DNA of 64,000 bases from Callaeas wilsoni (taxonomy: Eukaryota > Chordata > Aves > Passeriformes > Callaeidae), in NCBI GenBank assembly GCA_013398955.1, contig VWPU01017411.1:124001-188000 (forward strand), read 5' to 3'. The notes below the pieces were generated by a model. It was not told where the DNA came from. It made no database searches and saw nothing but the letters and a program-made list of their open reading frames with translations. Both the position numbers and the translations under genes were made by a program. The first letter of the stretch is position 1. The number at the start of each line of letters is the position of its first letter. Positions 51,801 to 64,000 of the stretch are shown piece after piece.

Positions 51801-54800
51801 TGTTCAGATGCCCCGTGTGACCATAACAAATATTAAATTATGGCCATTATCCCAGGTAATGCTGACCTGAAATACTGTTCCTTACCTCCACTTGATTTCA
51901 AACTTCAAAAAGTAAGAAATACTAATAATTAAGACAGAAATCAAATGCTTATTACCACTCATAATGAAATAGACTATTAAGTATTTAGATTACCAGACTA
52001 AAATTATTGAAACAAACATACTTCTAGATTTTCTTTCTAGATAATTTTGGAAACCTATTCCACCATAATAATGCTATTCTGAAAATACAGCATAGTCACA
52101 GGAAAAAAAAAAGTCTTTGGATTGAAAACTTTTAACAGCTCTAAAGGCTCATATTTTTCAGTAAGATTTAGAAAAACAACCATACGGAAATATTACACCT
52201 TTGACATAATATTGAACTGCATTTTTTTCCTTCAAGATTGACATTCTTCTCCACATTTTGAGCATATTTTTTTAGATTATCTCTTCCTTCTGAAGAACAA
52301 CATGAAAAATATTTGATTGTATAAGAGAGTGTCAAGAGACAAGTAATTTGCTGCTATAATTTAACTGACATTACGTTTCTTGATCCTACATTATTACAGT
52401 ACGAGGATATTTTTTAAGAATTACTTTTTAAATCTATTACTCATGTTAAAGATCAAAAAGCTTTGTATCATTCTAAACAGGCTGAGTTTTTCATAATCTG
52501 ACATCTCATTCTAGATTTTGAAGTGAGATAATCTCCAATTATATCTAAACAAACCTGTTAGCTTGATTTTCTGATTTCATCTAAACATTAATGCTATTCT
52601 GTAGCATTAACAAACGTACCTTTTACAATTTTCTAAGAGAAGCTTAGAATTTCCCTTATTTGAAGATTTTTTCAAAGATTTTTATCTGTACCAGTATCTG
52701 ATCAAAGTGTTCTGAAGTCAAACATCATTGATTTCCTTTCATTTTCCTCTCCTCACAGAAATACCAGCTTCAAATTTTCACTGGATTGTGAAAAACTGAA
52801 GATAACTTAAAAGAACTAAAGAAATTTAATGATCTCCTAATGTCCTTTGTTGGTCAAATTTTCTGTCAAGTTATTGCCAGTGAAAATCTGGAGACAAATT
52901 CCTGTTTGCAGATCTCAGTTCCTTCTTGTTACTGCTATTCACTTCAATGATTGTGAAATTTGAATCAAAGCCCTATTGAACCCTAAAGATCACTCCTGCA
53001 GTGATTCATCATTGTCACAAAGTAGGAATATGGTTTGTTTCTTAAGAGGCACTGTAATCACATTTGAGTACACCTGCGTGTGACGCAACTATCAGAGAAA
53101 GGAAGAATACAGCCAGGAAATAACCATTCACCCTATTTCTTGTTTCAGTACCTTGAGACAGCCTTGGCACAAGTTACTTGTTAGGTAAGGCAGTACTCTG
53201 GAGTGCAAACCTGATCCTCAGGTCAGTTTTGAATCCAGTTTGGCGATTTGTGCCGTAAGCCGCTCAGCTGGGTCTTGGTAGACCATGGCCTTCTGGCTTG
53301 ACTTTCACCAAAGTAATGTCAGGGGAGGGAAGACTTTCTGCTGTTTTGAAGGTTTTGGAAGATTTCTGGATGCCATTGAGAAGTTATTGCATTTCAATTC
53401 AGAGTACTAGCTGGGGGAATTTCTAAATTGCTACGTGCATACACAAACTGCTGTACATAGCTGTGGTGTTGGATAAGGCAGGAGCAAAGAGTGTTTCTTT
53501 ATACTCATGGGTAGCAGCACCATAAAATCGAAAGTCCTGTCTGGAGGCCAACTAGCTACATCCTCAGAGAAGAAACCAACCAGACTTAAAAAAAAAGTCT
53601 GGGCTTCACTGGACATGAAGGCTGTGTTCTCTGTAACACTTCAGCCTTGGTTTCCAGGATTATTAGAGGTCTTCAAAAGCGGTGGTCAGTAGCACACATC
53701 CTGCATGCTTAGAAGTGACAATTTCTTACATGCTTCACCTGCATCATTTTTATAACATGGGTTTATGACCTTTGCTGTTGGACTCTGATGCTTCTACTCG
53801 GTTATGCAAAGTGCCAAAAGATCAGTCTCTGGTTAACTTAAGCCACAATTAAATTTTGTCTACCATCATAAGAAAATTATAAGCTCAGCATGATACACAG
53901 AGAACTGTAATTTCAAAGATGAAGAAAACAGAGGAAAAAACATACTGTGAAGGGGAAAAACTGTTCACACTGAAAGAATGAAGATTAGGATTGAAAATTC
54001 AGAAAGTTATTGGCAAAATAGATTTTAGACACATCTCTTTCGCCACCTTTTCATCCACATGACAATCTTGTGTATAATGTGTTAAAAGAGATCTGTAAGG
54101 TCTAGGAAGGAGTACATCATGAGCTCAAAGCATACAGTGACAATTGTCTTGTGCTGAAACAGCAGAACTTGTTAATCAGAGATGGCTTAGGCACTCCAAA
54201 GACATTTGTCCCCACACTGCTGTGACATGATGAGAATTGCCATACCATACAAACACTTGTTTAGTATCTGAACTACTGTTGCTGGAAGTGGAGGCATAAG
54301 GCTATTTTTGGGTCAATAAATAACGTAACTGAGATATAATGAACTGTCTTGTGTGGTGCAATATATAGAGAAATCCATACAGAACAGGGAGAAGTATTGA
54401 GCAAAATGTGCATTCAGCAATGCGGTGACGTAACTTCTACTTCATCATTCTAAATATTTACAGATTTTACAGTATTTGGAACTGAGCAACCAATATAATA
54501 GCAATATATTAATTTATGCAGCCAGGTCCACTAGATTTGAATAGTGTTTGTTTTACAACTCAGGATGAATTAATGTATGCACCTGTGTAACGCTTGTTGC
54601 CTGCACTTTAGTGATAATGCATTGCAGCAGTGCTCTCAGGAAAAATAAATTGAAGACAAATGCAAAAACTCTGAACTGCCAGAAGATTCATTGGCTGAAA
54701 GCAATTTGAAAGTAAGAAAAAAACCCAAATGCATAAATTATTAAGTACAATTTTTTTAGGGTTTTTAAAAGTAATTCTGTATGTCAGAATGTGATGGTCT

Positions 54801-56339
54801 GAGACATTGAATGAGATGTGAGTTTAAAAAACTATAGGAAAATTGTTCTGCTATGGCATTAAAATTACCATTACATAGAGAGAGGCTAAAAGTTCCTGGC
54901 ACAGATAGCAACGTGAACATATGGGTTCAGCTTCAGGAGAAATTGTAAGAGAGAATTATTCTCCTTCCATCCATTTAATTAGACTTACACAGGACTTAAT
55001 ATAACCCAAAATCTCTTCATAGAAAGGAGGACTGAGACAGTCATGTAATCTGCCTGTCTGAGGATTTGTACATGCACAACGCCTCAGCTATGAGAAAAAA
55101 CAAGGAACTGAAACAATCTGCTTTTTTTTTTTGGACATCATCACCTCATGGGAGCAGGACTTGACTTTTTTACTTTTAGTGACCTCCAACTCAGTGACTC
55201 TTTTTCTGTATTTAGGTCTCATCTGCATTTCAACTATATTTTGCATAAATTTTACAGTAGGATGGCACTAGTTATTTTAAATTAATAATAGAACGAAGTC
55301 TCAATGAAGGTACTTCAACAGCAGTGGTGAGACCCAAAAACCCCCCAAACTAAAAAGCCCCCACCATTACTGTATGCTAAATATGTGCTTTATAAGCATG
55401 AATGACTTGCTTCTAAAACTGGTAAAAAGGAGTACAGCATTCAAAACTCCTACTACTACTGCTACTCACGAAGCCAGTGGTTAGTTCAGTGTAGGACACA
55501 TTATCCCAATTTGTACTTTCAGAGAGTCATATTTCTACTAGTCCTGGAGAAGACAACAGCAAATTTACTTTAAGTAAGAAATGAACTGCACACACATACT
55601 CAAGAAAGGCAACCTCCTTAAATTGAGCAGCACAGGATGTCAGGCTAATGACAGAATTATAAGATCAACTTTGGTAGTCCCAGGCTTCAGTACTTCCAGT
55701 ATTGTTGCCAACAACTGCAAATAAACTGGAGGCAGACAACCTGGAAGTGCCATGGCCAGAAATGAGATGGGATGAAGGCTGGACTGGCCTCTTACTGAAT
55801 AGATGGAAAAGCAAAATTTGGACAGGCACAAGGATGCTTTGCTAGAATTTGATTTACTTATGAATGTCACTTAGCTTTATCTGCCTTCTGACTAGAAGGT
55901 TTTTTTGAACCACAGAATGTTATTCTGTATGAAGTGATAGTACCTGCAGGAGAAGATGAGGTATTGTCCTAAGGACTAATTGCACAGCTTGACTTTCTAA
56001 TTAGTTAGAATAGATGAAAATTCCTCACAAAGGGGAACATGAGCTTAAAACTGCTGGTGGATTTTTCTACCTCATTTTTGAATAATAAAACAAAGCAGAC
56101 AGAATCATGATCTTCTTGTAGATAATATGCTAGCCAAAAAATTAGTTGAACTAATTGTTTCTTCTGGTATGCAAGTTAAAATAAAAATGCACACACCAGA
56201 GAGAATTATTCTTGAGGTGTTTATGACAGCAGGATATCTGGTTGGTACTAAGCAAGAAAAAAACAATTACTTATCTCTCCTTTTAAATATGTAGCTACAT
56301 GAATCATGGGGTCCTTAAGCAAGCTGGTATAAGATTGAA
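45867..56339. other. CLVS1 intron stretch, mostly featureless
   Basis: AT-rich intron with a 39-bp inverted repeat at 48446-48484. A TATAAAA with G-rich flank at 45993-45999 has no other promoter context. No exon, LINE or RNA gene was recognised on either strand. Confidence 0.65.
48446..48484. repeat. Inverted repeat with 16-18 bp arms
   Basis: The left arm TGATCATACACATATTTG pairs with the right arm CAAATATGTATGATCA around a 5-nt CCATA loop, with a single 2-base bulge. The stem is AT-rich. It could be cruciform-prone DNA or the remnant ends of a small inverted-repeat element. Confidence 0.75.
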
Positions 56340-56420
56340 GTCATCCCTGCTTTGAGCAGGGAGTCAGAAAAAGTAATCTCCAGTGCTCCTTCCAACCTAA
56401 ATAGTCCTCAGATTCCATCA
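56340..56420 (+). mobile_element. CR1 LINE 3' end fragment (old)
   Basis: A TTTGAGCAGGGAGTCAGA block is followed by TAATCTCCAGTGCTCCTTCC and AACCTAAATAGTCCTCAGAT. This matches the order of the CR1 tail (AGCAGGG, ACCTCCAGAGGTCCCTTCC, AACCTAAATGATTCTGTGAT as I remember it) with many changes. Only about 80 bp remain. Confidence 0.65.
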
Positions 56421-57224
56421 AATGACCTCAAATAGTAAGATTATGTAAAACTACTTCAGACTTCAAAGTCCATCTCAGATCTAACACCAGAGGTAGGCTC
56501 AGACTTTAGTGGAAGGGGCAGAAGTCCTCTCTGACAGACCACCACAGTTTATCTTCATCCTCAGGTTGCCCCATCCTCAAGTTTGCCCGTCAGGCCCCAG
56601 CTGCCCTGTCCTCACTTTCTGCCTAACCCCGTAACAGCACATGGGTTTAGCGTGCTCCTCTTGATCTGCAAGCACCAAGTGGACTTGCAGCCCCTAAACA
56701 GTCTGAACCATAATGTAACAGGATCCTGTGTGACAAATGAAGGCAGTCAGAATGAGGGCACTACAGGGAGCCTGTCCTCCCTCTTCCTCATTTCCGTCCA
56801 ACTCAAATGCATCCCCGTGAGCACAACAGCACACTTCCATCTGCTGAGGGAGCTGCTCTCATCTCCTGTTACCCTCCCTCTGCACACACATGTGCCTGCA
56901 TGTGGACTACACACTCCAGAAGGCAGACACTGCTGGATTCTAATCCCCCCGAATTCTCTGATGGATTAAACCTCGAATCTCTAACCCTCCTTCTTAATGC
57001 TGTGGTAAGTAACGCACATGCTGGCTACATTGATTTACAGCTGAAATAAAAGTGAAAGACAGACAAAATGAGATGTCTGAAAATCGATCTGTGCTGCAAG
57101 TGGATGGAACATTAAAGTGTTCTGGATTATTTTCTCCTCCCTTCACTTGCCCAGTGCCTGATGAAGCAAAAATCACTGTCTGCAGGAATAAAAATTGCAG
57201 GTACACGTGTTACCCTCCACCTAC
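56421..57224. other. Intron immediately downstream of the 57225-57399 exon
   Basis: No repeat recognised. 56520-56970 is C/T-rich on the plus strand and has a 128-codon plus-strand open frame at 56583-56969 with no recognisable domain, judged to be chance. Confidence 0.6.
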
Positions 57225-57399
57225 CTGTAACCCTTCAATGGCCAGTTTGAGGATAGATGGTGTAAGCTTGGAGGCTTGCTTGAAGGAGAAGTTGCTCCAG
57301 TCTATAATTAGAATGAAGCCATTTATCTGAAGCTCCTGATCTTCAATGAGCACTTCCAAGGAAAGTAGAATAGCCCGAAGGATATCTATGAAGGAGTTC
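57225..57399 (-). CDS. CLVS1: Clavesin-1, internal coding exon (CRAL-TRIO core, part 1)
   Basis: Read on the minus strand, this 175-nt exon begins with one base completing a split codon and then gives 58 codons starting [20 protein letters not shown] and ending LKLAIEGLQ. The middle contains [15 protein letters not shown], the central beta-strand and gate-helix region of a CRAL-TRIO (Sec14-like) lipid-binding domain. The acceptor is a T-rich tract ending TTTAG at 57400-57401, and the donor is CAG|GTAGGT with GT at 57224-57223. The entering phase is 2 and the leaving phase 0, which fits the next exon exactly. Clavesins are neuron-enriched proteins that bind phosphatidylinositol 3,5-bisphosphate on clathrin-coated and endosomal membranes and affect late endosome/lysosome morphology (known for the family). 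By memory of the mammalian protein (about 354 residues) this exon covers roughly residues 153-210. The paralogue CLVS2 is very similar here, so the choice of CLVS1 rests on the exon at 9123-9358. Confidence 0.95.
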
Positions 57400-60300
57400 C
57401 TAAAGCAAAAGCAGAAAAAAAAAAATCAATGGTTGCAGTAATCTTCGGACCTCAAGATACTCAATTTTGCTGTGGGTGGGGCATAAGCGAGGGACAGGGA
57501 TTTTTTCCGGTAGAATTATCCTGAAAAAGAATTGTTCTAAAGGTGTCTTTAAAGAGCTCCTGCTCTGCAACTGCTTGGTGTGGTAAATCCTGCTCACTGG
57601 TGGATAAAATAAACACTGAATGAGATCTCGTCAATTTTGCTAGCAGTCCTTACAATAGATTTTAGCTAAGCTACATTGGGAAACTATTTTTCTGTGATGA
57701 AATGAAACAAATTAAAACTATCAATTTAAATCCTTGCTTGTTTGGATATACTCTACCAGTTTGTTGTTTCCCTTCTTTTAAAAAAAGAAAATAAATCAGT
57801 ACAATGTTAATATAAAAGATACTGTAACAACTAGGTTCTGTCCCTTCCTGCTTGAGTGTGGGGAACGATCCAAGGCTTTACACAATAAAGTTTGACAGTT
57901 GACTTGTTTTTGCAAACCAAATGCAACATGGAAAATGGCTACATCCACTCAAAAGGAGACATCTTTATTAATTTTTGGCTACAATAGGCTGACCACAAGG
58001 CTTCCCTCAGCTCTGAGAGAATAATTAAAAGCCTTGGAGGCCCTGAAGCATATAGCAAGTAACAGAGAAGAAAATGTTGAAATGTTTTCTTTAATGTGAA
58101 AGTCTGCACTGGGAAGCTCAGGCCGCTCACTACGTCCATTTTCTCACTAATTCCATTCCACAAAAGCAAGAGTTGGGCACTTCAATGACTTAGTCCATAT
58201 TTATACCTGAGTAAGCTCAATCAGGTGCTGTCCTCATCTGTCCTTCCCATTAAGATGATATACAAACAACAGATTTTATTAGAGAGAAACAAGCAAGGAA
58301 ATCTTCAGAAAGTGCAGCTTAACCTTGTGTAAAATGAAATTGCAACATACTGCTAGTGCAATCTGTTTTACCACAGCATAATTCTCAAGTTTTCATGAGC
58401 CCTGAGGTCTTTTACAGGGAAGATTCATACCATGTTCTCCCATGGAGATTTTAATTTAGTTCTTTTCTGCTGTTTTTGTTAATTTAAAACAAGTCCTCTC
58501 AAACCTTCAAGAGCGTTGTTTCAAATTCTGCCTGAGAGAAGAAATGTATGTGCAGTCAAAACAAATTTCTCTACCATCGACCTCGACCCCTGAACAGCAT
58601 CAACACATGGTAAATTTCCATTAAAAGTAAATGGTGAAGTGTTCTCTGATTCTTTCTCTTTTCTCTCAGCAGGTTTTGAGTGGAAGTGTACGTTCCTTCT
58701 CTAAAGACGTGGTCCCTTGAAAAAGCCGCTTCTGCACTCTGCCTTTCTGCAAAAGTTAGAAGCTTCTCTGAAGTATAATTTCTGGGGCAATAAATTGAGT
58801 TTAAACATATCTGATATTGTTCTTGCTGCATACCAAGTCACCCCTCCCTCATTTACAGTTACAGGACAACCTTGACCTTTGCAAATCCTATGGGGAAGTG
58901 GTGCTAAACAGCTAAAATGGAGGAGTATTTCCTTAGCAACATCAGGTAAAGACATACTGATTGGATTGGAAATTGGTGTGTACTTTTAGTCTAAATTTAT
59001 TGTGAAAAACTGTGATACACTACCTACTGCTTAGCTGAAATGGGTGATGACTTTCAAGCAGCAGCATCAGATGACCACACTTTCAATGGTGAAAAAACCA
59101 AATATATCCCTAGACCACATCTACTTAATATATCCTACACTACCCCAGCATCCTCCTTCAGGGTGGTCAGCCTTCCACAAGAACTGAAGCTCCCAGATAT
59201 GTGTGGTTGCTCCAAAAGTGTCCTCACATACATGCCAGGCTTCTTTGCACTCTTGCTGGCATCAATTCAGAATCATATAATTGACAGGCTACATTGGGGA
59301 AGATGAAATAATCATTACCTCAATCCCACAGTTGCAAACCTTAGAATGAACTGAATGGTTTTTATTAACAAAGGTGTAAAAATATGGCCAGATCATGACA
59401 AAAAAAGGTTTCATCCTTCATTTGTGAGAAGAAGTTTTCTTAAGAGTACATTCGAACTTATGTTTGTGATCCTGCTACCACTGATGATTTTAAAGTCTGT
59501 GTAATGCTTCCAGTGGGGCTGTCTGGAAATGGTGGATACAAGGCATCTTCTGTAATCCACTCAAACTCTAAATGACAATGGAAATACTTCAGTGCAAAAT
59601 CTTCCCCTCGGACTCTGTGTTGAGGAATTCCAGTCTTTGTCTGAGTGTCTCCACAAATTGCCAGTTTATGAAGCGATTACTCACCTGTACTTCCCTGTAC
59701 TTTCAGTAGAAATTATTTACCTGGGAGATATGGTACTCAATTTTCTTAGTTTGCAACTAATCTGGCTGTCCCTGCCTACATCCCTCCCCTCTCCATGTCT
59801 GTGCAATTTGAAGACATGGTGTAGGAAATAACTCAGAGTGAACACAAAGACGTTTTTCTGAGGAGTACAGGGAGACACAAAAGCAGCACACAAGTCCTCC
59901 AGGTGGGTTGTTTGCAGACACACTGCTCCGTGAATGCAGAGCATGGATAGAAATCAGACAGAGGGCCACTTGAGGCTGAAGCCCTCTGCTCCCTAGTCTT
60001 GGGGCTTTGAGACAAATCATTCAGCTGCATGACTGATTTGCATCCAAATAATTTTCTATGCATGAACACAGAACCACTTTTTATTAGTCCATCTCTTTTG
60101 TTCCTTTGCTTAACATTCCCTTGCCCTCCTCCAACTCCCCTCCTTACCAGTTTAACCCTCTCACACAGAAAAATAAATTACAATTACACAAAGGGAAATG
60201 TGTAAGGTCCTGTAAGGATTCAGCATGGAGCCTACTGAAGTGAGCCACTAATGAGTTACAAAAGATTTGCCAAAGCCCCAGAAAGACAAAAAGGAGGAGG

Positions 60301-60559
60301 GAGAGAGAGTGCCTTGGCTGAATGGAAAGGTACCACAAAAGAGGCTCTTCAAATACCCTTTGGAAAATGGGAAGTTAGCCCAACATAAGCTAGTGGTAAG
60401 GAACAATAATGTAACAGAAAAAAAGAAGATAATTTAGCTGAGGGATTTGGTGGGGAGATTAGCCAAAGGCATAACATGAAAATAAATAAGAAGAAATTAC
60501 TTAATTATGAGAGGTGTAAGCAGGCTGTGAGAGAACCAGAAGGCTCAGTGGAGTACCAG
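57400..60559. other. Intron stretch, no features recognised
   Basis: Apart from the splice acceptor tract at 57400-57425 nothing recognisable is present. Open frames at 58571-58955 and 59592-60069 overlap on both strands or in several frames and carry no motif. Confidence 0.65.
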
Positions 60560-61317
60560 GGTGCAATGGGAACAATTAAAGGGGATAAAGACGTTGCAAG
60601 GAAATTAAATGATCTATTTGCATGTATCTGCCACCAGTCATTTTGAAGAGATCCGTGGATAACAAAGCTGAGGGACTGCTGGAAAATAAGGGGTCAACTA
60701 AGACATACTGAAAGAAAGTGATACATTTTGGAGAAGATAGAAACCGTAAAGGCTTTTGACATTACTCTTTCTGAATAGCTGAGCACAGGCTCTGATTAAG
60801 ACATGCTAGGGAAATTAATTGGATTATTCAGATAGTTAAAAGTATGAACGTACAGAAGTACTGGCAGCTGAAGCCATTAAGATTGTCTGGTAGTAAGCAA
60901 AAACAAACTGTCACTACAAATCCCGACTGTCCTGCAAGACAGCAGGCTAACAAAGTTTGGACCAGTGCCGCTATCTTGGCAGTTGCAGATAATTCAGCTT
61001 AACATCCCTAAGTTAATATGCAGTAAGAGCCTCTCTCTTCTAATACTAAAAAGGTGGCCGAAGCTCTATAACATTTAACAAGCTGCAAACATGGCATAGA
61101 TACAAATCAAGTAAGAGACCACATTTCACTTTGTTCCCTCTGTACACGAAAAATCACCAACAGAGCAAAAATGCATATTTAGCTTCTAAGTGGGGAGAGC
61201 TGACACTGCCCTGCAAGGAGGATTCCCATCGGGAGTAAAACAAAGAAGAGGAAGCAGAAAGAAGGACCAGAAACACATCTTCAGGTTGCCACAAATTATT
61301 TGAGCTAATCCAGGTTC
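60560..61317 (+). mobile_element. Decayed CR1 LINE reverse-transcriptase region (probable 5' part of the next entry)
   Basis: At 60581-60631 the plus strand reads G-D-K-D-V-A-R-K-L-N-D-L-F-A, resembling the conserved pre-RT segment of CR1/L2-type LINEs (K-L-N-E-F-F-A-S-V-F). At 60746-60760 it reads V-K-A-F-D-I, resembling the F-S-K-A-F-D-T-V block of the RT. Many stops and deletions separate these, and the distance to the 3' part is shorter than in a full CR1. Identification rests on two short motifs in the right order and on adjacency to a clear CR1 3' end. Confidence 0.45.
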
Positions 61318-61801
61318 AAGAAGCTGGTTGCATCTCAGATCCGGTGTTTAGTTTTGGGCCCCTCACTGCAAGAAGGACATTGAGGTGTACAGCAGGTCTA
61401 TAGCAGGGCAATGGAGCTGCTGAAGAGTCTGGACCCCAAGTCCTATGAGGAGTGGCTGAGGGAGACGAAGGTGTTTAGTCTGGAGAAAAGGAGGCTCAGG
61501 GGAGATCTTACCACTCTCTACAACTATCCGAAAGAAGGTGTCAAGGTGAGGGTCAGTCTCTTCTCTCAGGTAACAAGTGACAGGACAAGAGGAAATGACC
61601 TTAATTTGTTCCAGGAGAGGTTTAGATTGGATATTAGGAGAAGCTTTTTCACTGAAAGGGTTGCCCTGGAGACATGTGAATATGTGTAGATGTGGCATTC
61701 AGGGGCATGGTTTGGTGGTGGACTTGGCGGAGCTGTGTTAACAGTTGGACTTGATGATCTTAAAAGACTTTTCCAGCCTAAGTGATTCTATGATTCTGTG
61801 A
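61318..61801 (+). mobile_element. CR1 LINE 3' region
   Basis: It shows TTTTGGGCCCCTCACTGCAA, GAAGGACATTGAGGTG, GTCCTATGAGGAGTGGCTGA, GGTTTAGATTGGATATTAGG and GTTGGACTTGATGATCTTAA, with a terminal TGATTCTATGATTCTGTG, all typical CR1 3' sequence. An open frame at 61411-61689 keeps part of the C-terminal ORF2 reading frame (a [14 protein letters not shown] block). Compared with copy 3655-3908 it lacks about 80 bp of the GGGAAGTGGTGGAG block around 61660-61690. Inserted antisense to CLVS1. Confidence 0.93.
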
Positions 61802-64000
61802 AAAGCTTAGAAGGGGAGGCATAAGCAACACAGCAGATCCACACAGGTGGACAAGGGAGAGCCCAGGAAGGCACATTTTTACAAACACAGCCAAGGTATG
61901 TTATTCATAAAATATCAATAAAACAACTACCTGAAATGCAGTCGACATTGGGTTTTGAAAAGGTATTCATAAATCATACAAAGTAATTTTTTTCATCAGA
62001 TTAAATCCTCCTTTCTGCTCATGAGCTATTGATAAGAAAGCCCCAACTTCCATCAATGTGTTCCTGGAAAACATCTGTGGTTTTTTTAATGTGCATATTT
62101 ATTTTATGTGCATATTTATTTTAGAAAATTAAACCTCACCCCTACTGAAATGAGTACCAAAAATTATTAACATACAGTCCTGTGGATTCATGTCTTGATT
62201 CAAACTCATGATCATGAGTAACTACCCTGCCTGTCTGACATCACAGGGAAATGGCCATCACTCTAGCTGCTGCAAGACCTGATATTCACAGCTTAGCACT
62301 TTTGGCGAGGAAAGGTTTCTCATATGAACCATGCACAATGCAGGGCAGCCCTTGGCTAAAAAACAATCAGGAAGAATAAGTTCAAAATGAAGAATCATAG
62401 ATGAACATGGTGACTCACTTGACTAATCCTGCACTAGAGAAGATGAACAGCCAAACAGAGGAGCTCACAGTTGAGTCATGCACTGAAAAGGGATTGTTTG
62501 TCTCCTCTGTCTGAGGTCTGAATAGCACATATATGTGCAGAAATTAGCGAGGCTTGCCTGCAATTCAGAGAGGAAATGGGTTGCATTAGCAGCAAATGCT
62601 TGCAAAGAATATTTTGACCTGCTGTAGGTAACTTCCTTCATAGAACAATTCAAAGCCATATAAACTTGTTAGCTGCAAGAAGTACGAATAATTCACTGAC
62701 ATGCAAACTGGAAAAATTATTGCACAACAATATGAGGGTATTTTTCTTATTTTGTAGCGTACCAAACCCTTCTTTGTCATAACCAAGCTAAATTACTTTC
62801 TTTTTTTTTTTTTTTATTTCTCTGTCAAAACAGAATACATGCACAGGAAACTCCTACTGAGTAAAACACGGGTTGCATTAAGTTAATGTCAGAGCTCCAA
62901 AATAATTCTTCTGTCGCATCCAGTGTAGCTATCTTTGGTTGTTCCAGTATGTCAGCTTCAAACAAGCATCTCCCCTGTTCTGTAATGAAAAGATAGCAAG
63001 TTTTTCCCCACAGCATCTGTGTCATTCTATAAATAAAATTCACAAGTAACTTTACATCCAGGACAACAGACTGGATAGATAAGTTTACTGACTTTTTCTT
63101 CAAAAGTGCTTAGTCCAGCAATGCGTTGGATACAAAGAATAGCATTGACTAAGCTGAGACCTGAACTGTATTTCACATTTCTAATGTTAGAAATGCATGG
63201 CTTAGTTCGTAACTGAATGAAGGCCATTCACACACAGATATCTGGCTGGCTTTGAATTGCTGCTTAGAATGATCTGGAAGCCTCTGCCACAGCCAGTGAA
63301 GAGGAAATGTACACACCTGAGGAAAAAAGTGCATAATTTTATTTTTTTTTATCATGAAAAATTGCGTCTCAGTGACTTCCTTGAAGATATAAAAATTTTC
63401 CCTTGTTATGTTTCCGCTAGAGGTTCTTGTACATAAAAGTATTATGAGGTTCTTTTGCTGTCACTTTCCACTTCAGTTGGACACCATAGCAACCAATAGC
63501 CCACGAATTACACACTCTGCATTCAAGTCTGTGTTACGAACCTCCTCCTACATGCACTCATTCATACTGTGGGCACCCTTACCAAATGAATACGTTGTCC
63601 CTGATGTTAATGTGACTGAGCAAGGAACCTTTCTTACATGTAATTTGGCTGACAAACAGGGACCTTCACAGCCCCTGTGTTTCAGGAGGGAGAGTTCTGG
63701 TGGTGGGGCTCTTCACACACGTGATAGAACCAGCTTCCACCAGAGGGAAGGTGGCATCTGTTCTTCCCTTTGCCTCAGCCCACACAAGTGTCACACCATC
63801 TAGCAGGGGATCAGCCCAAGATAAAGCACAGAATTGTTACACTCCTGAGAGTTCAGAAAAATCCCTCCCAGAGGTCTCCAGAAACTTGATCCCAAACGGA
63901 GCAGGCAGCTGATTGCAACCTATCACAGCACAAGCTCTTTGACTGCTCCTAAAGAGTCCTTGTGGATGCAGCAGGGCTTGGCTGGCCTCCCATGAGCAGT
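61802..64000. other. Intron stretch to window edge, no gene recognised
   Basis: Contains the 17-bp tandem duplication and a T15 run. The open frame 63408-63803 (plus strand, 131 codons) has no recognisable domain or splice context. The CLVS1 N-terminal exon was looked for on the minus strand and not seen. Confidence 0.6.
62089..62122. repeat. 17-bp perfect tandem duplication
   Basis: ATGTGCATATTTATTTT occurs twice head to tail at 62089-62105 and 62106-62122, without mismatches. Likely recent slippage. Confidence 0.95.

Larger units (their letters stand above)
10603..57224 (-). other. CLVS1 large intron (46.6 kb)
   Basis: Bounded by the donor at 57224-57223 and the acceptor at 10604-10603 on the minus strand, phase 0. 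It holds a CpG-rich patch (10860-11580), three clear CR1 copies (12250-12692, 14612-15137, 24868-25216), a CR1 end fragment (56340-56420), microsatellites and several small inverted or tandem repeats listed separately. No other exon, tRNA or host gene was recognised on either strand. Confidence 0.85.
57400..64000 (-). other. CLVS1 intron upstream of the first visible exon (partial)
   Basis: This sequence lies upstream of the acceptor at 57400-57401. The exon here begins with the last base of a split codon, so the preceding coding exon, expected to carry the start codon and the N-terminal CRAL-TRIO-N helices, must lie beyond 64000. I found no such exon here. Contents are a decayed CR1 LINE (about 60560-61801), a 17-bp tandem duplication (62089-62122) and a T15 run at 62801-62815. 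Confidence 0.8.

Noticed and set aside
56583..56969. 128-codon plus-strand open frame near the 57225 exon
   Set aside because: Reflects C/T-rich composition; opposite strand to CLVS1 and no recognisable family.
9123..57399. Assignment to the paralogue CLVS2
   Set aside because: The [15 protein letters not shown] and NAMHVKH segments fit clavesin-1 and not the shorter acidic clavesin-2 tail as remembered; a formal alignment would settle it.
1..64000. CRISPR arrays, operons, phage or bacterial mobile elements
   Set aside because: None present; the window is eukaryotic intron-rich DNA with spliced exons and CR1 LINEs.

Overview
The window is vertebrate nuclear DNA, almost certainly from a bird. 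The evidence is AT-rich intronic sequence with few repeats, recognisable interspersed elements that all look like the CR1 LINE family (with the typical 3' tail of short ATTCTATG/ATTCTGTG-like repeats), and exons of a conserved vertebrate gene. There are no bacterial-type genes, operons, CRISPR arrays or phage modules.

One gene can be supported: CLVS1 (clavesin-1), a CRAL-TRIO (Sec14-like) phosphoinositide-binding protein, on the minus strand. Three consecutive internal coding exons are visible, in transcript order 57399-57225, 10602-10492 and 9358-9123. They have consensus splice sites and compatible phases: phase 2 into the first, phase 0 between the exons, phase 2 out of the last. Together they encode about 173 residues, covering most of the lipid-binding fold and the start of the C-terminal tail. 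The N-terminal coding exon should lie beyond 64000, and the last short coding exon and 3' UTR to the left of position 1. Neither was found here.

Layout: 1-9122 is part of the last intron, with a diverged duplicated unit (about 623-885 and 1705-1940), a CR1 copy at 3655-3908 and a CpG-enriched patch at 7980-8460. 9123-10602 holds two exons around a 1.1 kb intron. 10603-57224 is one 46.6 kb intron containing a CpG-rich patch just upstream (in transcript sense) of the 10492-10602 exon, four CR1 insertions or fragments, several microsatellites and a few hairpins. 57225-57399 is an exon. 57400-64000 is intron with a larger decayed CR1 copy at about 60560-61801.

No new biological system is visible. 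The most interesting candidates are the intragenic CpG-rich patch at 10860-11580, which could be an alternative or antisense promoter and carries the longest open frame of the window (10993-11778, plus strand), and the diverged repeat pair near the left edge. The other long open frames look like chance or repeat-derived. Gene and repeat family identities come from recognition of sequence motifs, not from a database search.
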